From positions 62,001 to 126,000 of the forward strand of contig NZ_NFHT01000003.1 of assembly GCF_002161445.1 (NCBI RefSeq): 64,000 bases of DNA, written 5' to 3'. This stretch comes from Alistipes sp. An66. GTDB lineage: Bacteria > Bacteroidota > Bacteroidia > Bacteroidales > Rikenellaceae. The position numbers and the translations under genes were made by a program. This document shows, piece after piece, positions 25,487 to 34,043 of this stretch (positions are counted from its first letter, which is position 1; each line of letters starts with the position of its first letter). Below the pieces are notes generated by a model. That model saw only the letters and a list, made by a program, of their open reading frames with translations. It did no database searches and was not told where the DNA came from.

Positions 25487-27241
25487 ATGAAACGACTCCT
25501 GGCATATCTGCTCGCAGGTGCGGCGCTCCTCACGGCCTCGTGCATCGACAACGACCTGCCCTACCCGACCGTGGAGGTCGCCATCAACGGCGTGGAGGGC
25601 GAGGGTTTCGCGGTCTCGAACATCGACCTCACGACCCGCACGGTGACCCTCGCACTCGAAGAGGCCACCGACATCCGGAACGTGCGGATCGACAAGGTGA
25701 CCTACACCGTCACGCCGCACAACACGAACATCGACCGACAGATCTTCCTCGACAACATCCGCCCGTCGCAGGAGCCGACCGGGACGTTCGACATGCGCAC
25801 GCCGGTCTACCTCACCCTGACGCTCTATCAGGACTACGACTGGCAGATCGTCGCCTCACAGACCATCACGCGGAGTTTCCGTGTCGAAGGACAGGTCGGC
25901 GCCACGGAGTTCGACCTCGACAACCGTATCGCCCGGGCCTACGTCGCCAAGACGGCCGACCGCAGCCACATAACGATCACCGAGCTCAAACTCGGACCCG
26001 CCGGCACGGAAACGGTCACCACAACCTACTCCCCGACGATGGAGGAGCTCTCGACGATGGACTACGGATCGCCCGACGCGGAGGATCCGACGGCCGGAAC
26101 ACCCCATTTCGTGGATGTCACCTGCCACGGCCGCACGGAGCGCTGGCTGCTCTACGTGCTGCCCACCGACAAGACCGTCTCTACCGAGGCCGTCGATGCC
26201 TGGTCGGGCGTCGTCTGGCTCCGCGGGTCGGGAATCGCCGGCGAAACGATGGGATTCCGTTACCGCATTGGCTCCGACGGCGAATGGTCCGAAGTGCCCG
26301 ACGTGGAGATCGACGGCGGAACCTTCTCGGCCGCCTTTGCCGCCGAACCGCTGACAACCTACCAGTTCAAGTCCTACTGCGGAGCGGACGAGAGCGACGT
26401 CGAGACCGTCACGACCGAAGGCATCGAGCAGCTGCCCAACAGCGGCATGGAGGAGTGGTCGAAACCCGGCACGCCCTGGCTGCCCTATCTGACGGACGGA
26501 AGCGGTACGGGCATCTCGCCCTTCTGGGATTCGGGCAACCACGGGGCCGTCACGCTGGGCGACAAGTACAACGTCACGACCCCCGACGAAAGCACCGTCC
26601 GCCCGGGCTCCGCAGGAACCAAATCGGCCAAACTCGCCAGCACCAAAGTCATGATCAAACTGGCGGCCGGAAACCTCTTCACGGGCGAGTTCGCCGGCGT
26701 GCGGGGCGGCACGAACGGCATCGTGAACTTCGGACGCCCCTTCACGCTGCGCCCCACGGCCCTGCGGGTCTGGGTGAAATACTCACCCGGGATCATCAAT
26801 CTGATGGAGTCCAACATGCCCACGGGCGAGAATATCCAGAAAGGCGATCCGGACACCGGCTCAATCTACATCGCCCTCGGAACCTGGACCAAGGAGAAAT
26901 ACGGCATGGGCAAGGACGGCGCCGGCGACGACAAGAACAACGGACGCCCCTTCGGTACGGATGCCTGCCCGGTGAGCATCGACACGCGCGACGTGAAGAC
27001 CTTCTTCAACCCGCAGGGCGAGGATGTGATCGGATACGGCATCCGGGTACTCCGGGAGGCCGTGACGGAGTGGACGCAGATCACCATCCCGATCGACTAC
27101 CGGTCGACCGACAAGAAACCTACCCATCTGATGGTGGTCTGCTCGGCTTCGCGCTGGGGCGACTACTTCATCGGCAGCGACCAGAGTGTCATGTGGGTCG
27201 ACGACGTCGAACTCGTCTACACGCCGGTGGCGAAAAATTGA
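25487..27241 (+). CDS. PCMD-domain lipoprotein
   Basis: 584 residues, lipobox LTASC (Cys19) then IDNDLPYP. Residues about 25-310 are beta-rich: VEVAINGVEGEGFAVSNIDL with the continuation TTRTVTLALEEATDIRNVRI resembles the DUF4971-like lead of PCMD proteins. The PCMD module begins NSGMEEWSKPG (about 310) and ends WVDDVELVYTP. Within it, FWDSGNHGAVTLGDKYN and PTHLMVVCSASRWGDYFIGS match the pattern in the 714-residue protein. Last gene of the operon, followed by an inverted repeat and a bidirectional terminator. Probably an exposed glycan- or protein-binding protein; the ligand is unknown. Confidence 0.72.
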   Translation: MKRLLAYLLAGAALLTASCIDNDLPYPTVEVAINGVEGEGFAVSNIDLTTRTVTLALEEATDIRNVRIDKVTYTVTPHNTNIDRQIFLDNIRPSQEPTGTFDMRTPVYLTLTLYQDYDWQIVASQTITRSFRVEGQVGATEFDLDNRIARAYVAKTADRSHITITELKLGPAGTETVTTTYSPTMEELSTMDYGSPDAEDPTAGTPHFVDVTCHGRTERWLLYVLPTDKTVSTEAVDAWSGVVWLRGSGIAGETMGFRYRIGSDGEWSEVPDVEIDGGTFSAAFAAEPLTTYQFKSYCGADESDVETVTTEGIEQLPNSGMEEWSKPGTPWLPYLTDGSGTGISPFWDSGNHGAVTLGDKYNVTTPDESTVRPGSAGTKSAKLASTKVMIKLAAGNLFTGEFAGVRGGTNGIVNFGRPFTLRPTALRVWVKYSPGIINLMESNMPTGENIQKGDPDTGSIYIALGTWTKEKYGMGKDGAGDDKNNGRPFGTDACPVSIDTRDVKTFFNPQGEDVIGYGIRVLREAVTEWTQITIPIDYRSTDKKPTHLMVVCSASRWGDYFIGSDQSVMWVDDVELVYTPVAKN

Positions 27242-27305
27242 GCATGAGATTCCCGCGTCCGCGGGAATCCCTCATTGATTGGCCGGCCCCGTTCGGACAT
27301 ACGAA

Positions 27306-27341
27306 AAAAACAGCGCTCCGGAGATCCGAAGCGCTGTTTTT
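27306..27341. terminator. Bidirectional terminator between the lipoprotein operon and the transglycosylase
   Basis: Twelve-base arms AAAAACAGCGCT (27306-27317) and AGCGCTGTTTTT (27330-27341), with additional pairing inside. T runs follow on both strands, serving the convergent genes ending at 27241 and 27359. A second perfect hairpin, GATTCCCGCG/CGCGGGAATC at 27248-27269, has a 2-nt loop and no T run. Confidence 0.88.
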
Positions 27342-27358
27342 CGATTATCTGTCGGGGA

Positions 27359-28051
27359 TTACCTCCCGGCAATCCGACAGTACTTGTCGTAGCGTCCCAT
27401 TACGTCGTTCACATAGGCCAGCGTCTGGTTGCTGCCGGTGAACCTTCCGCACTTGACCACCTCGTTTTCATAATATTCGGGTTGGGATTTCAGGGTCAGG
27501 TAGCGGGCTACAACCTCCCAGGAGTTGGGATTCTCGCCGTGCACGCGGGCCAGACGGCGGGCATCGCTCACATGGCCGATGCCGCTGTTGTACGAGGCCA
27601 GCACGATGCTCATGCGATCCTTCTCGGACGTGCCGGCCGGAAGCCGCAGCATCGTCTGGATCTCCGTCATCAGCTTGTTCGCCAGCCAGACGTTGGTCTC
27701 GGGATCCGAGACCCGGTCGAGCGGAACCTCGAAGTGGCGGGCCACCGAAGGCATGATCTGCATCAGCCCCCGGGCGCCGCTGCGCGAGGTGATGTCGGGC
27801 GTGAAGCGCGACTCGTGGTAGGCGATGGCGCTCATCAGACGCCAGTCGTGTCCCTCCTGCTCGCTGATGCGGCGGATCAGGTTGTCGTAGGCCGAGATGA
27901 CGCATTTCTCCTCCACAAGGGGAGCATGGTCCGCTTCGGCCATCCGGTTCAGCACATCATCCGTCACGGGAGTGCCGAAATGGGCGTTAAAGCCGTAAAA
28001 AGTCGTTAAAATGGTTAAGAACGCAAACGTTAAAACAGTCTTTTTCAGCAT
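27359..28051 (-). CDS. Lytic murein transglycosylase (SLT domain)
   Basis: 230 residues with an N-terminal signal/anchor (residues 4-22). It cleaves glycan strands of peptidoglycan, giving 1,6-anhydro ends. The SLT lysozyme-like domain shows catalytic Glu in AIAYHESRFTPDITS, GARGLMQIMPSVARHF, the ALASYNSGIGHV-like box LASYNSGIGHVSDAR, and TLAYVNDVMGRYDKY near the C-terminus. It is closest in layout to MltF/Slt C-terminal domains without the solute-binding part. It lies 44 nt downstream of the porin on the same strand, so it may be read from the same transcript. Confidence 0.9.
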   Translation of the reverse strand: MLKKTVLTFAFLTILTTFYGFNAHFGTPVTDDVLNRMAEADHAPLVEEKCVISAYDNLIRRISEQEGHDWRLMSAIAYHESRFTPDITSRSGARGLMQIMPSVARHFEVPLDRVSDPETNVWLANKLMTEIQTMLRLPAGTSEKDRMSIVLASYNSGIGHVSDARRLARVHGENPNSWEVVARYLTLKSQPEYYENEVVKCGRFTGSNQTLAYVNDVMGRYDKYCRIAGR

Positions 28052-28095
28052 AAAAGGTTGCTTTGCGGGCAGTTCATACCGCGCAGTACAACACG

Positions 28096-30234
28096 CTAAT
28101 CATAGAATCCCCAGGAGATGCCGATCTTGAACATACCCGGATTGAGCGGGTAACGGGCTGCCGAGAAATACTCTCCGTTTCCGAACAGGCCCTTGTTCAG
28201 ATGCTGATATTTCAGGAAGATCCGCATTCTCTTCCACTTCGCCATCACGAAGGCGTCCATGTAGGGATAGTTCCCCACCTCTTCCTCGCGTTGGTTGTAG
28301 TACACCGACAGTGCCGGATTGTATCCGGGCGCATAATATCGCGTATTATAACGTCCGTCGAGTCCGATCTGCAAGCGCAGGATGTCGCGCACGACCCAGA
28401 ATTCGTAGTAATACGACAGGAAGGCGCTCAATAGCGGAACGGGTACAACTTCTTGATTCGTGCTCCACTGCAACAATACCCTGTGGTCCAAATGAAGTCC
28501 GCCGAGGCGGAAATCCTTGCGGGCATACACGCTCGTGAGGCTTACGCTTCCGTCATGCTGGGCGACGTTGCTGTCCGACGCATAGTAGATCTTGTCGGTA
28601 ACGACTCCCTGCCAGGCTCCCGCTTCGAATGCGTAGTCGGGAACCGAAAACTTTACCTCCAACCGAGTCTCATTCTCCTTGTTCAAAGGAGTGTTCCATA
28701 TATAATGGTTCGAGAATAGATTCTCCTGCCAGTAGTTCGGCGAGCGCCGCTCCATCGAGAAGCGGCCTTCGAGAATCAGGGGGTGTCCGCGGAGATAGCC
28801 CGTCAGTGCGAGGTGCGCACCGATCGAGAGGTCTCCGCCTCTGTATCCCGACGGGTAGAACTTCACGTTCCCGTCCCAGTCGACATACTTCTTTATCTTT
28901 CCGCTGACGGATCCGTAGGCGAACCAGCTGGTTTTATTCACCTTCGTATACTTTCCCGTCAGATAGTTGTTCAGTTCGAACTGCGAGTAGGTGTGCAGGT
29001 CGAGGCCGACTCCTGCATCGAGCGTTCCCACCACCCCGTTCCGGTCCCAGGGCTGCGCCTGCACGAAGACCCGGTTCGAGACGACCCGTTCGTAGATCGA
29101 GTCGCGCGTTTCCAGCGGATTGATGAACCAGTTCTTGTAGTAGTTGTACTCCGCCGACACGAAATTGCCGTTCTCGTCCCGATGGTCGCGTTCGTTCGTA
29201 TAGGGTTCGTTCTTGTCGGTGTAGACCTTGCTCCACGAACTGTACTCGAACGAGTGCCCGACATAGACGGCCGAAAGCCCCGCCATCGAAAAGTCGCTCT
29301 CGGTCAGACGCTGCAACGGAATGCCGTAGGACTGCGTGATGAAGAAGGCGTTGTTGCGGTAGGTGTTCTGGGCTTCGGCTTCGGCCAGGCGCATCGGCAC
29401 GCCCGAGGCCATACTGAACGTCGTATCGGCGATGGCCCACTTTCCGACCACGCCGCCGTTCTCCTGCTGTTCGATGTGGTTGTTGTAGAAACCCGCATGC
29501 ACCGAATAGCGGCGCCCCGTATGGCTGACGGCCAGCGAGAGGTTGTGGTTCTTGGTCCGCGACCAGATGTACTGCCCGCGGGTGCCGCGCGACTTGTAGT
29601 CGACGTTGAAGCCGGTCGTCGGGGAGATGTTCTGCGCGACCATGATGCCGAAATTCTCCTCCCGGTAACGCTTCTGGCCCGACTCCGCGTAGTTCATCCG
29701 GATCATCGGCCGCTTCGTGTTGTAGAAGGGCACGTTCTCCATGTTGTAGGTGTACGCGTAGTAGGGACTCGCAAAACTGAAATCAAAGAACTGCGGTCGC
29801 CGGAAATAGTTCAGCGGCAGCGACGTCTGTCCGAGGGCACCCTGGGCGATGTCGCCCACATCCTCCCGATAGAACGGATAGTCGATCCGGTAATCGGTGA
29901 GCATCGTGTCCAGAGGAGCGATCTCCACGCGGTTGTAGTCACGTTTGACGTGCCACTTGAAGTTGTTCAACGCGCGGATCGAGTCGCTGAAAAAGTAGGA
30001 TTCCAGCGGTTTTCGGATTTTCCGTTCCTTTTTGGTGGTGTCCTGCGGCTGTTGCTGCCCTTCCTCTTCGGTCTGCTCGTAGGGGTTCGAGCCGTAGAGG
30101 TTTCCTCCCTGACCGTTCTGCATGGCCCGTTGCAGGGTGCTCGCATCGAAACTCTGGGCCCGCAGCACGATCGGTGCGACGGAGAGCATTCCCAGCAGGA
30201 GCGTCAGCAGTATCCGGTTCGAAAATCTCGCCAT
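28096..30234 (-). CDS. Large putative porin (Porin_10-like)
   Basis: 712 residues from ATG 30234; signal peptide cut near VLRAQ. After a Gln/Glu-rich 40-residue lead (EEEGQQQPQDTTKKERKIRK) comes a long succession of aromatic-rich amphipathic strands, for example FFDFSFASPYYAYTYNMENV and MIRMNYAESGQKRYREENFG, ending KIGISWGFYD, where Phe-Tyr is close to the terminus as in outer membrane barrels. It matches the Bacteroidota putative porin family. The TTG at 30240 was rejected: the promoter's TACCTTTG starts 24 nt upstream, and the ATG at 30234 gives the better signal peptide. Substrate unknown. Confidence 0.82.
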   Translation of the reverse strand: MARFSNRILLTLLLGMLSVAPIVLRAQSFDASTLQRAMQNGQGGNLYGSNPYEQTEEEGQQQPQDTTKKERKIRKPLESYFFSDSIRALNNFKWHVKRDYNRVEIAPLDTMLTDYRIDYPFYREDVGDIAQGALGQTSLPLNYFRRPQFFDFSFASPYYAYTYNMENVPFYNTKRPMIRMNYAESGQKRYREENFGIMVAQNISPTTGFNVDYKSRGTRGQYIWSRTKNHNLSLAVSHTGRRYSVHAGFYNNHIEQQENGGVVGKWAIADTTFSMASGVPMRLAEAEAQNTYRNNAFFITQSYGIPLQRLTESDFSMAGLSAVYVGHSFEYSSWSKVYTDKNEPYTNERDHRDENGNFVSAEYNYYKNWFINPLETRDSIYERVVSNRVFVQAQPWDRNGVVGTLDAGVGLDLHTYSQFELNNYLTGKYTKVNKTSWFAYGSVSGKIKKYVDWDGNVKFYPSGYRGGDLSIGAHLALTGYLRGHPLILEGRFSMERRSPNYWQENLFSNHYIWNTPLNKENETRLEVKFSVPDYAFEAGAWQGVVTDKIYYASDSNVAQHDGSVSLTSVYARKDFRLGGLHLDHRVLLQWSTNQEVVPVPLLSAFLSYYYEFWVVRDILRLQIGLDGRYNTRYYAPGYNPALSVYYNQREEEVGNYPYMDAFVMAKWKRMRIFLKYQHLNKGLFGNGEYFSAARYPLNPGMFKIGISWGFYD

Positions 30235-30257
30235 AGCCAAAGAGCGGAAATCCGCGG

Positions 30258-30289
30258 CAAAGGTAATTAAAATTTTTTAATTATGCAAA
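30258..30289 (-). promoter_or_regulatory. Promoter of the porin gene
   Basis: Minus strand: TTTG (30289-30286), a 20-nt spacer, TACCTTTG (30265-30258). Full Bacteroidota consensus, 23 nt before the ATG at 30234; lies between the pssA stop and the porin gene. Confidence 0.75.
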
Positions 30290-30301
30290 TCCGGCTTTCT
30301 T

Positions 30302-31015
30302 TCAGTCGTTTGAATTCCGGCGGAGGCCCCAGCGGATCGCCGAAATGAGGATGTAAAGGATGACGATGGCCGGAATGGAGTAGAGCCGAAGCACGGCGAT
30401 CATCACCACGCACAAGGTCAGAAAGAGGTAGCGGATGGCGTTTCCGCGCCAGCCGAAGCCGCGGAATTTGAGCGAGAACATCCGCACGGGGGAGATCAGC
30501 AGCCAGGCCATGGCCGGCACGATCCAGATGAGCATCTGCCCGCCGAAATCGAAGCCCGTCCGTGCGGAGATCATACCCAGCGAGACGAAGAAGAGCGCAT
30601 TGGCCGGGGTGGGCAGTCCGCAAAACTCCTCGTGCTGCGACTCGTCGATGTTGAACTTCGCCAGACGCAGCGCCGAGAAGGCCGCCATGGCGAAGCTGAC
30701 GAAGGCATAGACGCAGTGCAGCAGGAACTGCTCCTCACCCATCGAACGGGTGGTCATGACGTAGACCACCGCCGCGGGGACGAAGCCGAAAGAGATCATG
30801 TCGGCCAATGAATCGAGCTGCACGCCGATGGGGGAATTCTGATGGAGCAGGCGCGCCGCAAAACCGTCGAAAAAGTCGAAGACGGCAGCCAGCACCACGA
30901 ACCAGAAGGCCCATTCGAGGTTGCCGTAGACCAGCGCCGAAAGCGCCGCGAAGGTGCCGCACAGCAGGTTCGAGAGCGTCAACAGATTGGGAATGGTGAA
31001 GAATCTGATTTTCAT
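30302..31015 (-). CDS. pssA: CDP-diacylglycerol-serine O-phosphatidyltransferase
   Basis: 237 residues from the ATG at 31015. It makes phosphatidylserine, the precursor of phosphatidylethanolamine, in the inner membrane. The CDP-alcohol phosphotransferase motif is complete: Asp50-Gly51-x2-Ala54-Arg55-x8-Gly64-x3-Asp68-x3-Asp72. About seven transmembrane helices surround it. The ORF could begin earlier (MRAPF), but the motif spacing and the first membrane segment NLLTLSNLLCG fit the chosen start. A TAACTTTG box lies 101 nt upstream. Confidence 0.93.
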   Translation of the reverse strand: MKIRFFTIPNLLTLSNLLCGTFAALSALVYGNLEWAFWFVVLAAVFDFFDGFAARLLHQNSPIGVQLDSLADMISFGFVPAAVVYVMTTRSMGEEQFLLHCVYAFVSFAMAAFSALRLAKFNIDESQHEEFCGLPTPANALFFVSLGMISARTGFDFGGQMLIWIVPAMAWLLISPVRMFSLKFRGFGWRGNAIRYLFLTLCVVMIAVLRLYSIPAIVILYILISAIRWGLRRNSND

Positions 31016-31116
31016 GGCCCGTATGGTTTTCATCATCCCGGCAGACGTCACGAAGGGTGCGCGCACGAACCCCCGGATTTTCGATGCCCGGACGAAATTT
31101 AACTTCCGACAGGCGG

Positions 31117-31124
31117 CAAAGTTA
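31117..31124 (-). promoter_or_regulatory. Promoter -7 box toward pssA
   Basis: CAAAGTTA on the plus strand, read as TAACTTTG on the minus strand. It matches TAnnTTTG and lies 101 nt before the pssA ATG. No TTTG at the -33 position is clear. Confidence 0.5.
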
Positions 31125-31136
31125 CTAAAATATTTT

Positions 31137-31144
31137 TATCTTTG
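31137..31144 (+). promoter_or_regulatory. Promoter -7 box of the mannose-1-phosphate guanylyltransferase
   Basis: TATCTTTG, 26 nt before the ATG at 31171. It sits only 12 nt from the opposing -7 box for pssA, so the two divergent promoters overlap physically. Confidence 0.65.
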
Positions 31145-31170
31145 TCGAAGTTAACTCCATATAATAACTT

Positions 31171-32244
31171 ATGGCGAGCAATAAATATTGTGTCATCATG
31201 GCGGGCGGCATCGGGACCCGTTTCTGGCCCAAGAGCCGGCAGTCGATGCCCAAACAGTTCCTCGACATCCTCGGAACGGGAAAATCCTTCATCCGCCACA
31301 CCTACGAACGCTTTGCAAAGATCGTCCCGGCGGAGAATTTCCTCGTGGTGACGAACGACAAATACCGGCAGCTCGTGCTGGAACACCTCCCGGAGCTCGA
31401 CGAACGGCAGGTGCTGTGCGAACCCGTCGGACGCAACACGGCCCCGTGCATCGCCTATGCAGCCTACACGCTGATGAAGGCCAATCCCGACGCCGAGATG
31501 ATCGTCACCCCGTCGGACCACCTGATCCTCAACGAAGAGGACTTCCGCTCGATCATCGCCGAATGCCTCGACTTCGCCGCCGAGCACGACGCGCTGATGA
31601 CCGTGGGCATCAAGCCCACCCGCCCCGACACGGGCTACGGATACATCCAGGTCTCCGACTCGCAGCCCATCAGCAAGGTGAAGTGCTTCACCGAGAAGCC
31701 CGACCTCGAACTGGCCCAGGTATTCCTCCAATCGGGCGAATTCTTCTGGAATTCGGGCATCTTCATCTGGAAGGTGCGCTCGATCATCGAAGCCTTCGAG
31801 AAATACCTCCCCGAACACCACGCGCTGTTCAGCGGCGTGATGCGCGCCGAGGGAACCGACGCCGAACGCAACGTCGTGGAGATCGCCTTCTCGGAGTGCC
31901 GCGCCATCTCGATCGACTACGGCATCATGGAGAAGGCCGACAACGTCTACGTGCGCTGCGGGGAGTTCGGATGGAGCGACGTCGGGACGTGGGGCTCGGT
32001 CTACCAGCACTCGCGCAAGGACCGCTACGCCAACGCCGTACCCGAAGAGGGCTGCTACCTCTACGACACGCGGTCGTCGATCGTCTCGCTGCCGAAAGAC
32101 AAAATCGCGGTCATCAGCGGGCTGAAAGAGTACATCGTCGTCGACACGGACGACGTGCTGATGATCTGCCCCCGCTCCGAGGAGCAGAACATCAAGAAAT
32201 TCATCGACGAAGTAAAATTCCACAATGGCGACAAGCACATCTGA
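31171..32244 (+). CDS. Mannose-1-phosphate guanylyltransferase
   Basis: 357 residues, the monofunctional length (no C-terminal isomerase domain). It makes GDP-mannose from GTP and mannose-1-phosphate for surface glycans. The nucleotidyltransferase signature IMAGGIGTRFWPKSRQSMPK is followed by EPVGRNTAPCIAYAAY, TPSDHLI, VGIKPTRPDTGYGYI, CFTEKPDLELA and FWNSGIFIW, all typical of the ManC/AlgA family. Its last 20 nt overlap murF, so translation is probably coupled. It is transcribed from TATCTTTG. Confidence 0.93.
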   Translation: MASNKYCVIMAGGIGTRFWPKSRQSMPKQFLDILGTGKSFIRHTYERFAKIVPAENFLVVTNDKYRQLVLEHLPELDERQVLCEPVGRNTAPCIAYAAYTLMKANPDAEMIVTPSDHLILNEEDFRSIIAECLDFAAEHDALMTVGIKPTRPDTGYGYIQVSDSQPISKVKCFTEKPDLELAQVFLQSGEFFWNSGIFIWKVRSIIEAFEKYLPEHHALFSGVMRAEGTDAERNVVEIAFSECRAISIDYGIMEKADNVYVRCGEFGWSDVGTWGSVYQHSRKDRYANAVPEEGCYLYDTRSSIVSLPKDKIAVISGLKEYIVVDTDDVLMICPRSEEQNIKKFIDEVKFHNGDKHI

Positions 32245-33484
32245 ACTCTACGAACTCTTCCGTGCGCATCCGCACGTCTCGACCGACACCCGGAAGCTTG
32301 AACCGGGAGCCATCTTCTTCGCCCTGCGGGGCGCCAATTTCGACGGCAACCGCTTCATCCCCGACGCGCTGGCGAAAGGCGCCGTGGCGGCCGTCAGCGA
32401 CGATGCCGCGATTGCGGCGTCGGATGCCCGCATCCTGCTGGTCGACGACACGCTGACGGCCTTGCAGGAGCTGGCACGGGAGCATCGCCGCGCGCTGGGG
32501 ATCCCGATCCTCGCCATCTCGGGCAGCAGCGGCAAGACCACGACCAAGGAACTCGTAAGCCGCGTGCTGGCGGAGCGTTTCGAGGTCTACGCCACGCACG
32601 GCAACCTGAACAACCACATCGGCGTGCCGCTGACGCTGCTCGCCATGACGTCCGAGACGGAGTTCGGGATTGTGGAGATGGGCGCAAGCGCCTGCGGCGA
32701 AATCGCCCGGCTGGCGGAGATCGCCGAACCCGACTACGGACTGCTGACCAACATCGGACGGGCCCACCTCGAAGGCTTCGGGGGTCCCGAAGGCGTATTG
32801 CGGGGCAAGGGCGAACTGTTCGACTTTCTGGCGGTCCACGGCGGCCGGGCCTTCGTCCGTGCGGACGACGACACGCTGGCGACGATGGCTGCCGAGCGCG
32901 AGCCGCTGGCCGTGGAATACTACCCCTCGTCGCTGGCCGACGGCATCGAAAACCGGCTCGAAGGGGGTTACAACCGCTTCAACATCGCGGCGGCGGTCGC
33001 CATCGGACGTTACTTCGAGGTGCCGGACGACGCGATCCGGCGTGCCGTAGCAAGCTATACCCCCGACAATTTCCGCTCGCAACGCATCGTAACGCCGCAC
33101 AACACGGTGATCGCCGACTGTTACAACGCCAATCCGACGAGCATGCGCGCGGCGCTCGAAAACATCGCGTCCGAGCCGCTGGACGAACAACAGCACCGGG
33201 TGCTGATTCTGGGCGACATGCTCGAACTGGGCGACTGGTCGCAGTCGGAGCACGAGACGGTGATCGAACAGGCGGCCCGAATCCCCGGCGCGGAGCTGAT
33301 TCTCGTGGGCGGGGAGTTCGCCGCAGCCTACGCGGCACTTGCGGACAAACCGGCACGGACGATGCTCTGCCCTTCGCAGGAGGAGCTGCGGCACCTGTTG
33401 CAGGCGACCCCGGTGGAGCATGCGCTGGTGCTGGTCAAGGGTTCGCACGGCATCGGTCTGGAAAAGGTCCTCGACCTGCTGTAA
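32225..33484 (+). CDS. murF: UDP-N-acetylmuramoyl-tripeptide--D-alanyl-D-alanine ligase
   Basis: 419 residues. It adds D-Ala-D-Ala to UDP-MurNAc-tripeptide, the last cytoplasmic step of the peptidoglycan precursor. N-terminal UDP-binding domain (VSTDTRKLEPGAIFFALRGA), ATP-binding loop SGSSGKTTTKELVS, NLNNHIGVPLTLL, IVEMGASACGEIARL and the C-terminal ligase domain with DCYNANPTSMRAAL and LGDMLELGDWS. The ATG at 32225 lies 20 nt inside the guanylyltransferase gene; the frame and N-terminal domain are intact from there. A terminator follows. Confidence 0.95.
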   Translation: MATSTSELYELFRAHPHVSTDTRKLEPGAIFFALRGANFDGNRFIPDALAKGAVAAVSDDAAIAASDARILLVDDTLTALQELAREHRRALGIPILAISGSSGKTTTKELVSRVLAERFEVYATHGNLNNHIGVPLTLLAMTSETEFGIVEMGASACGEIARLAEIAEPDYGLLTNIGRAHLEGFGGPEGVLRGKGELFDFLAVHGGRAFVRADDDTLATMAAEREPLAVEYYPSSLADGIENRLEGGYNRFNIAAAVAIGRYFEVPDDAIRRAVASYTPDNFRSQRIVTPHNTVIADCYNANPTSMRAALENIASEPLDEQQHRVLILGDMLELGDWSQSEHETVIEQAARIPGAELILVGGEFAAAYAALADKPARTMLCPSQEELRHLLQATPVEHALVLVKGSHGIGLEKVLDLL

Positions 33485-33520
33485 GGCGGGCGGAAGCCCC
33501 GGGGATCGACACGAAAAGAG

Positions 33521-33549
33521 GGTCCGGCACGCAGGTGCCGGGCCTTTTT
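33521..33549 (+). terminator. Rho-independent terminator after murF
   Basis: GGTCCGGCAC (33521-33530) pairs with GTGCCGGGCC (33535-33544) around GCAG, with one G-T pair, followed by TTTTT. Confidence 0.88.
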
Positions 33550-33573
33550 CGTGTGTTTTTCCGATAATTTTGT

Positions 33574-33581
33574 TATTTTTG
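33574..33581 (+). promoter_or_regulatory. Promoter -7 box of the MazG-like gene
   Basis: TATTTTTG, 29 nt before the ATG at 33611 and just after the murF terminator. The -33 region is T-rich without an exact TTTG at the right distance. Confidence 0.6.
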
Positions 33582-33610
33582 CCCTCAATAAATCGTAACC
33601 ATCATATCCC

Positions 33611-33937
33611 ATGACACTGAACGAATACCAGCAGCATGCGCTCGAAACGGCCATCTATCCCGATGACAGCCGGATCATCTACCCCACGCTCGGACTCACG
33701 GGCGAAGCCGGCGAAGTGGCCGACAAGGTCAAAAAGGTGATCCGCGACGCCAACAAGGAGTTCACCGACGAGAAGAAACTCGAAATCGTCAAGGAGATCG
33801 GCGACGTGCTGTGGTACTGCGCCACGCTCTCGCGCGACCTGGGATACGAACTCGAAGAGGTGGCCCGGATGAACGTCGACAAACTCCGCTCGCGCATGCA
33901 GCGCCACCTGATCTCCGGCAGCGGCGACAACCGATAG
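33611..33937 (+). CDS. MazG-like nucleoside triphosphate pyrophosphohydrolase
   Basis: 108 residues, all alpha-helical. The MazG metal site is present: GEAGEVADKVKK (ExxE) in helix 2 and EIGDVLWYCATLSRD (ExxD) in helix 3. Such single-domain enzymes hydrolyse NTPs or dNTPs to the monophosphate and pyrophosphate. It starts MTLNEYQQHALETAIYP, typical of the short MazG-like subfamily also found in phages. Own promoter. Followed by 106 nt of mixed sequence before the OPT transporter, with no terminator seen. Confidence 0.85.
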   Translation: MTLNEYQQHALETAIYPDDSRIIYPTLGLTGEAGEVADKVKKVIRDANKEFTDEKKLEIVKEIGDVLWYCATLSRDLGYELEEVARMNVDKLRSRMQRHLISGSGDNR

Positions 33938-34043
33938 CCCGCGATCGAGAATTGAAAATTGACAATCGAGGAGCAGGATCTCCGGATCCGGAGCCCGGCC
34001 GGACTCGCCGCACGGGCAACACTCCCTAAAAAACAACCGATTC

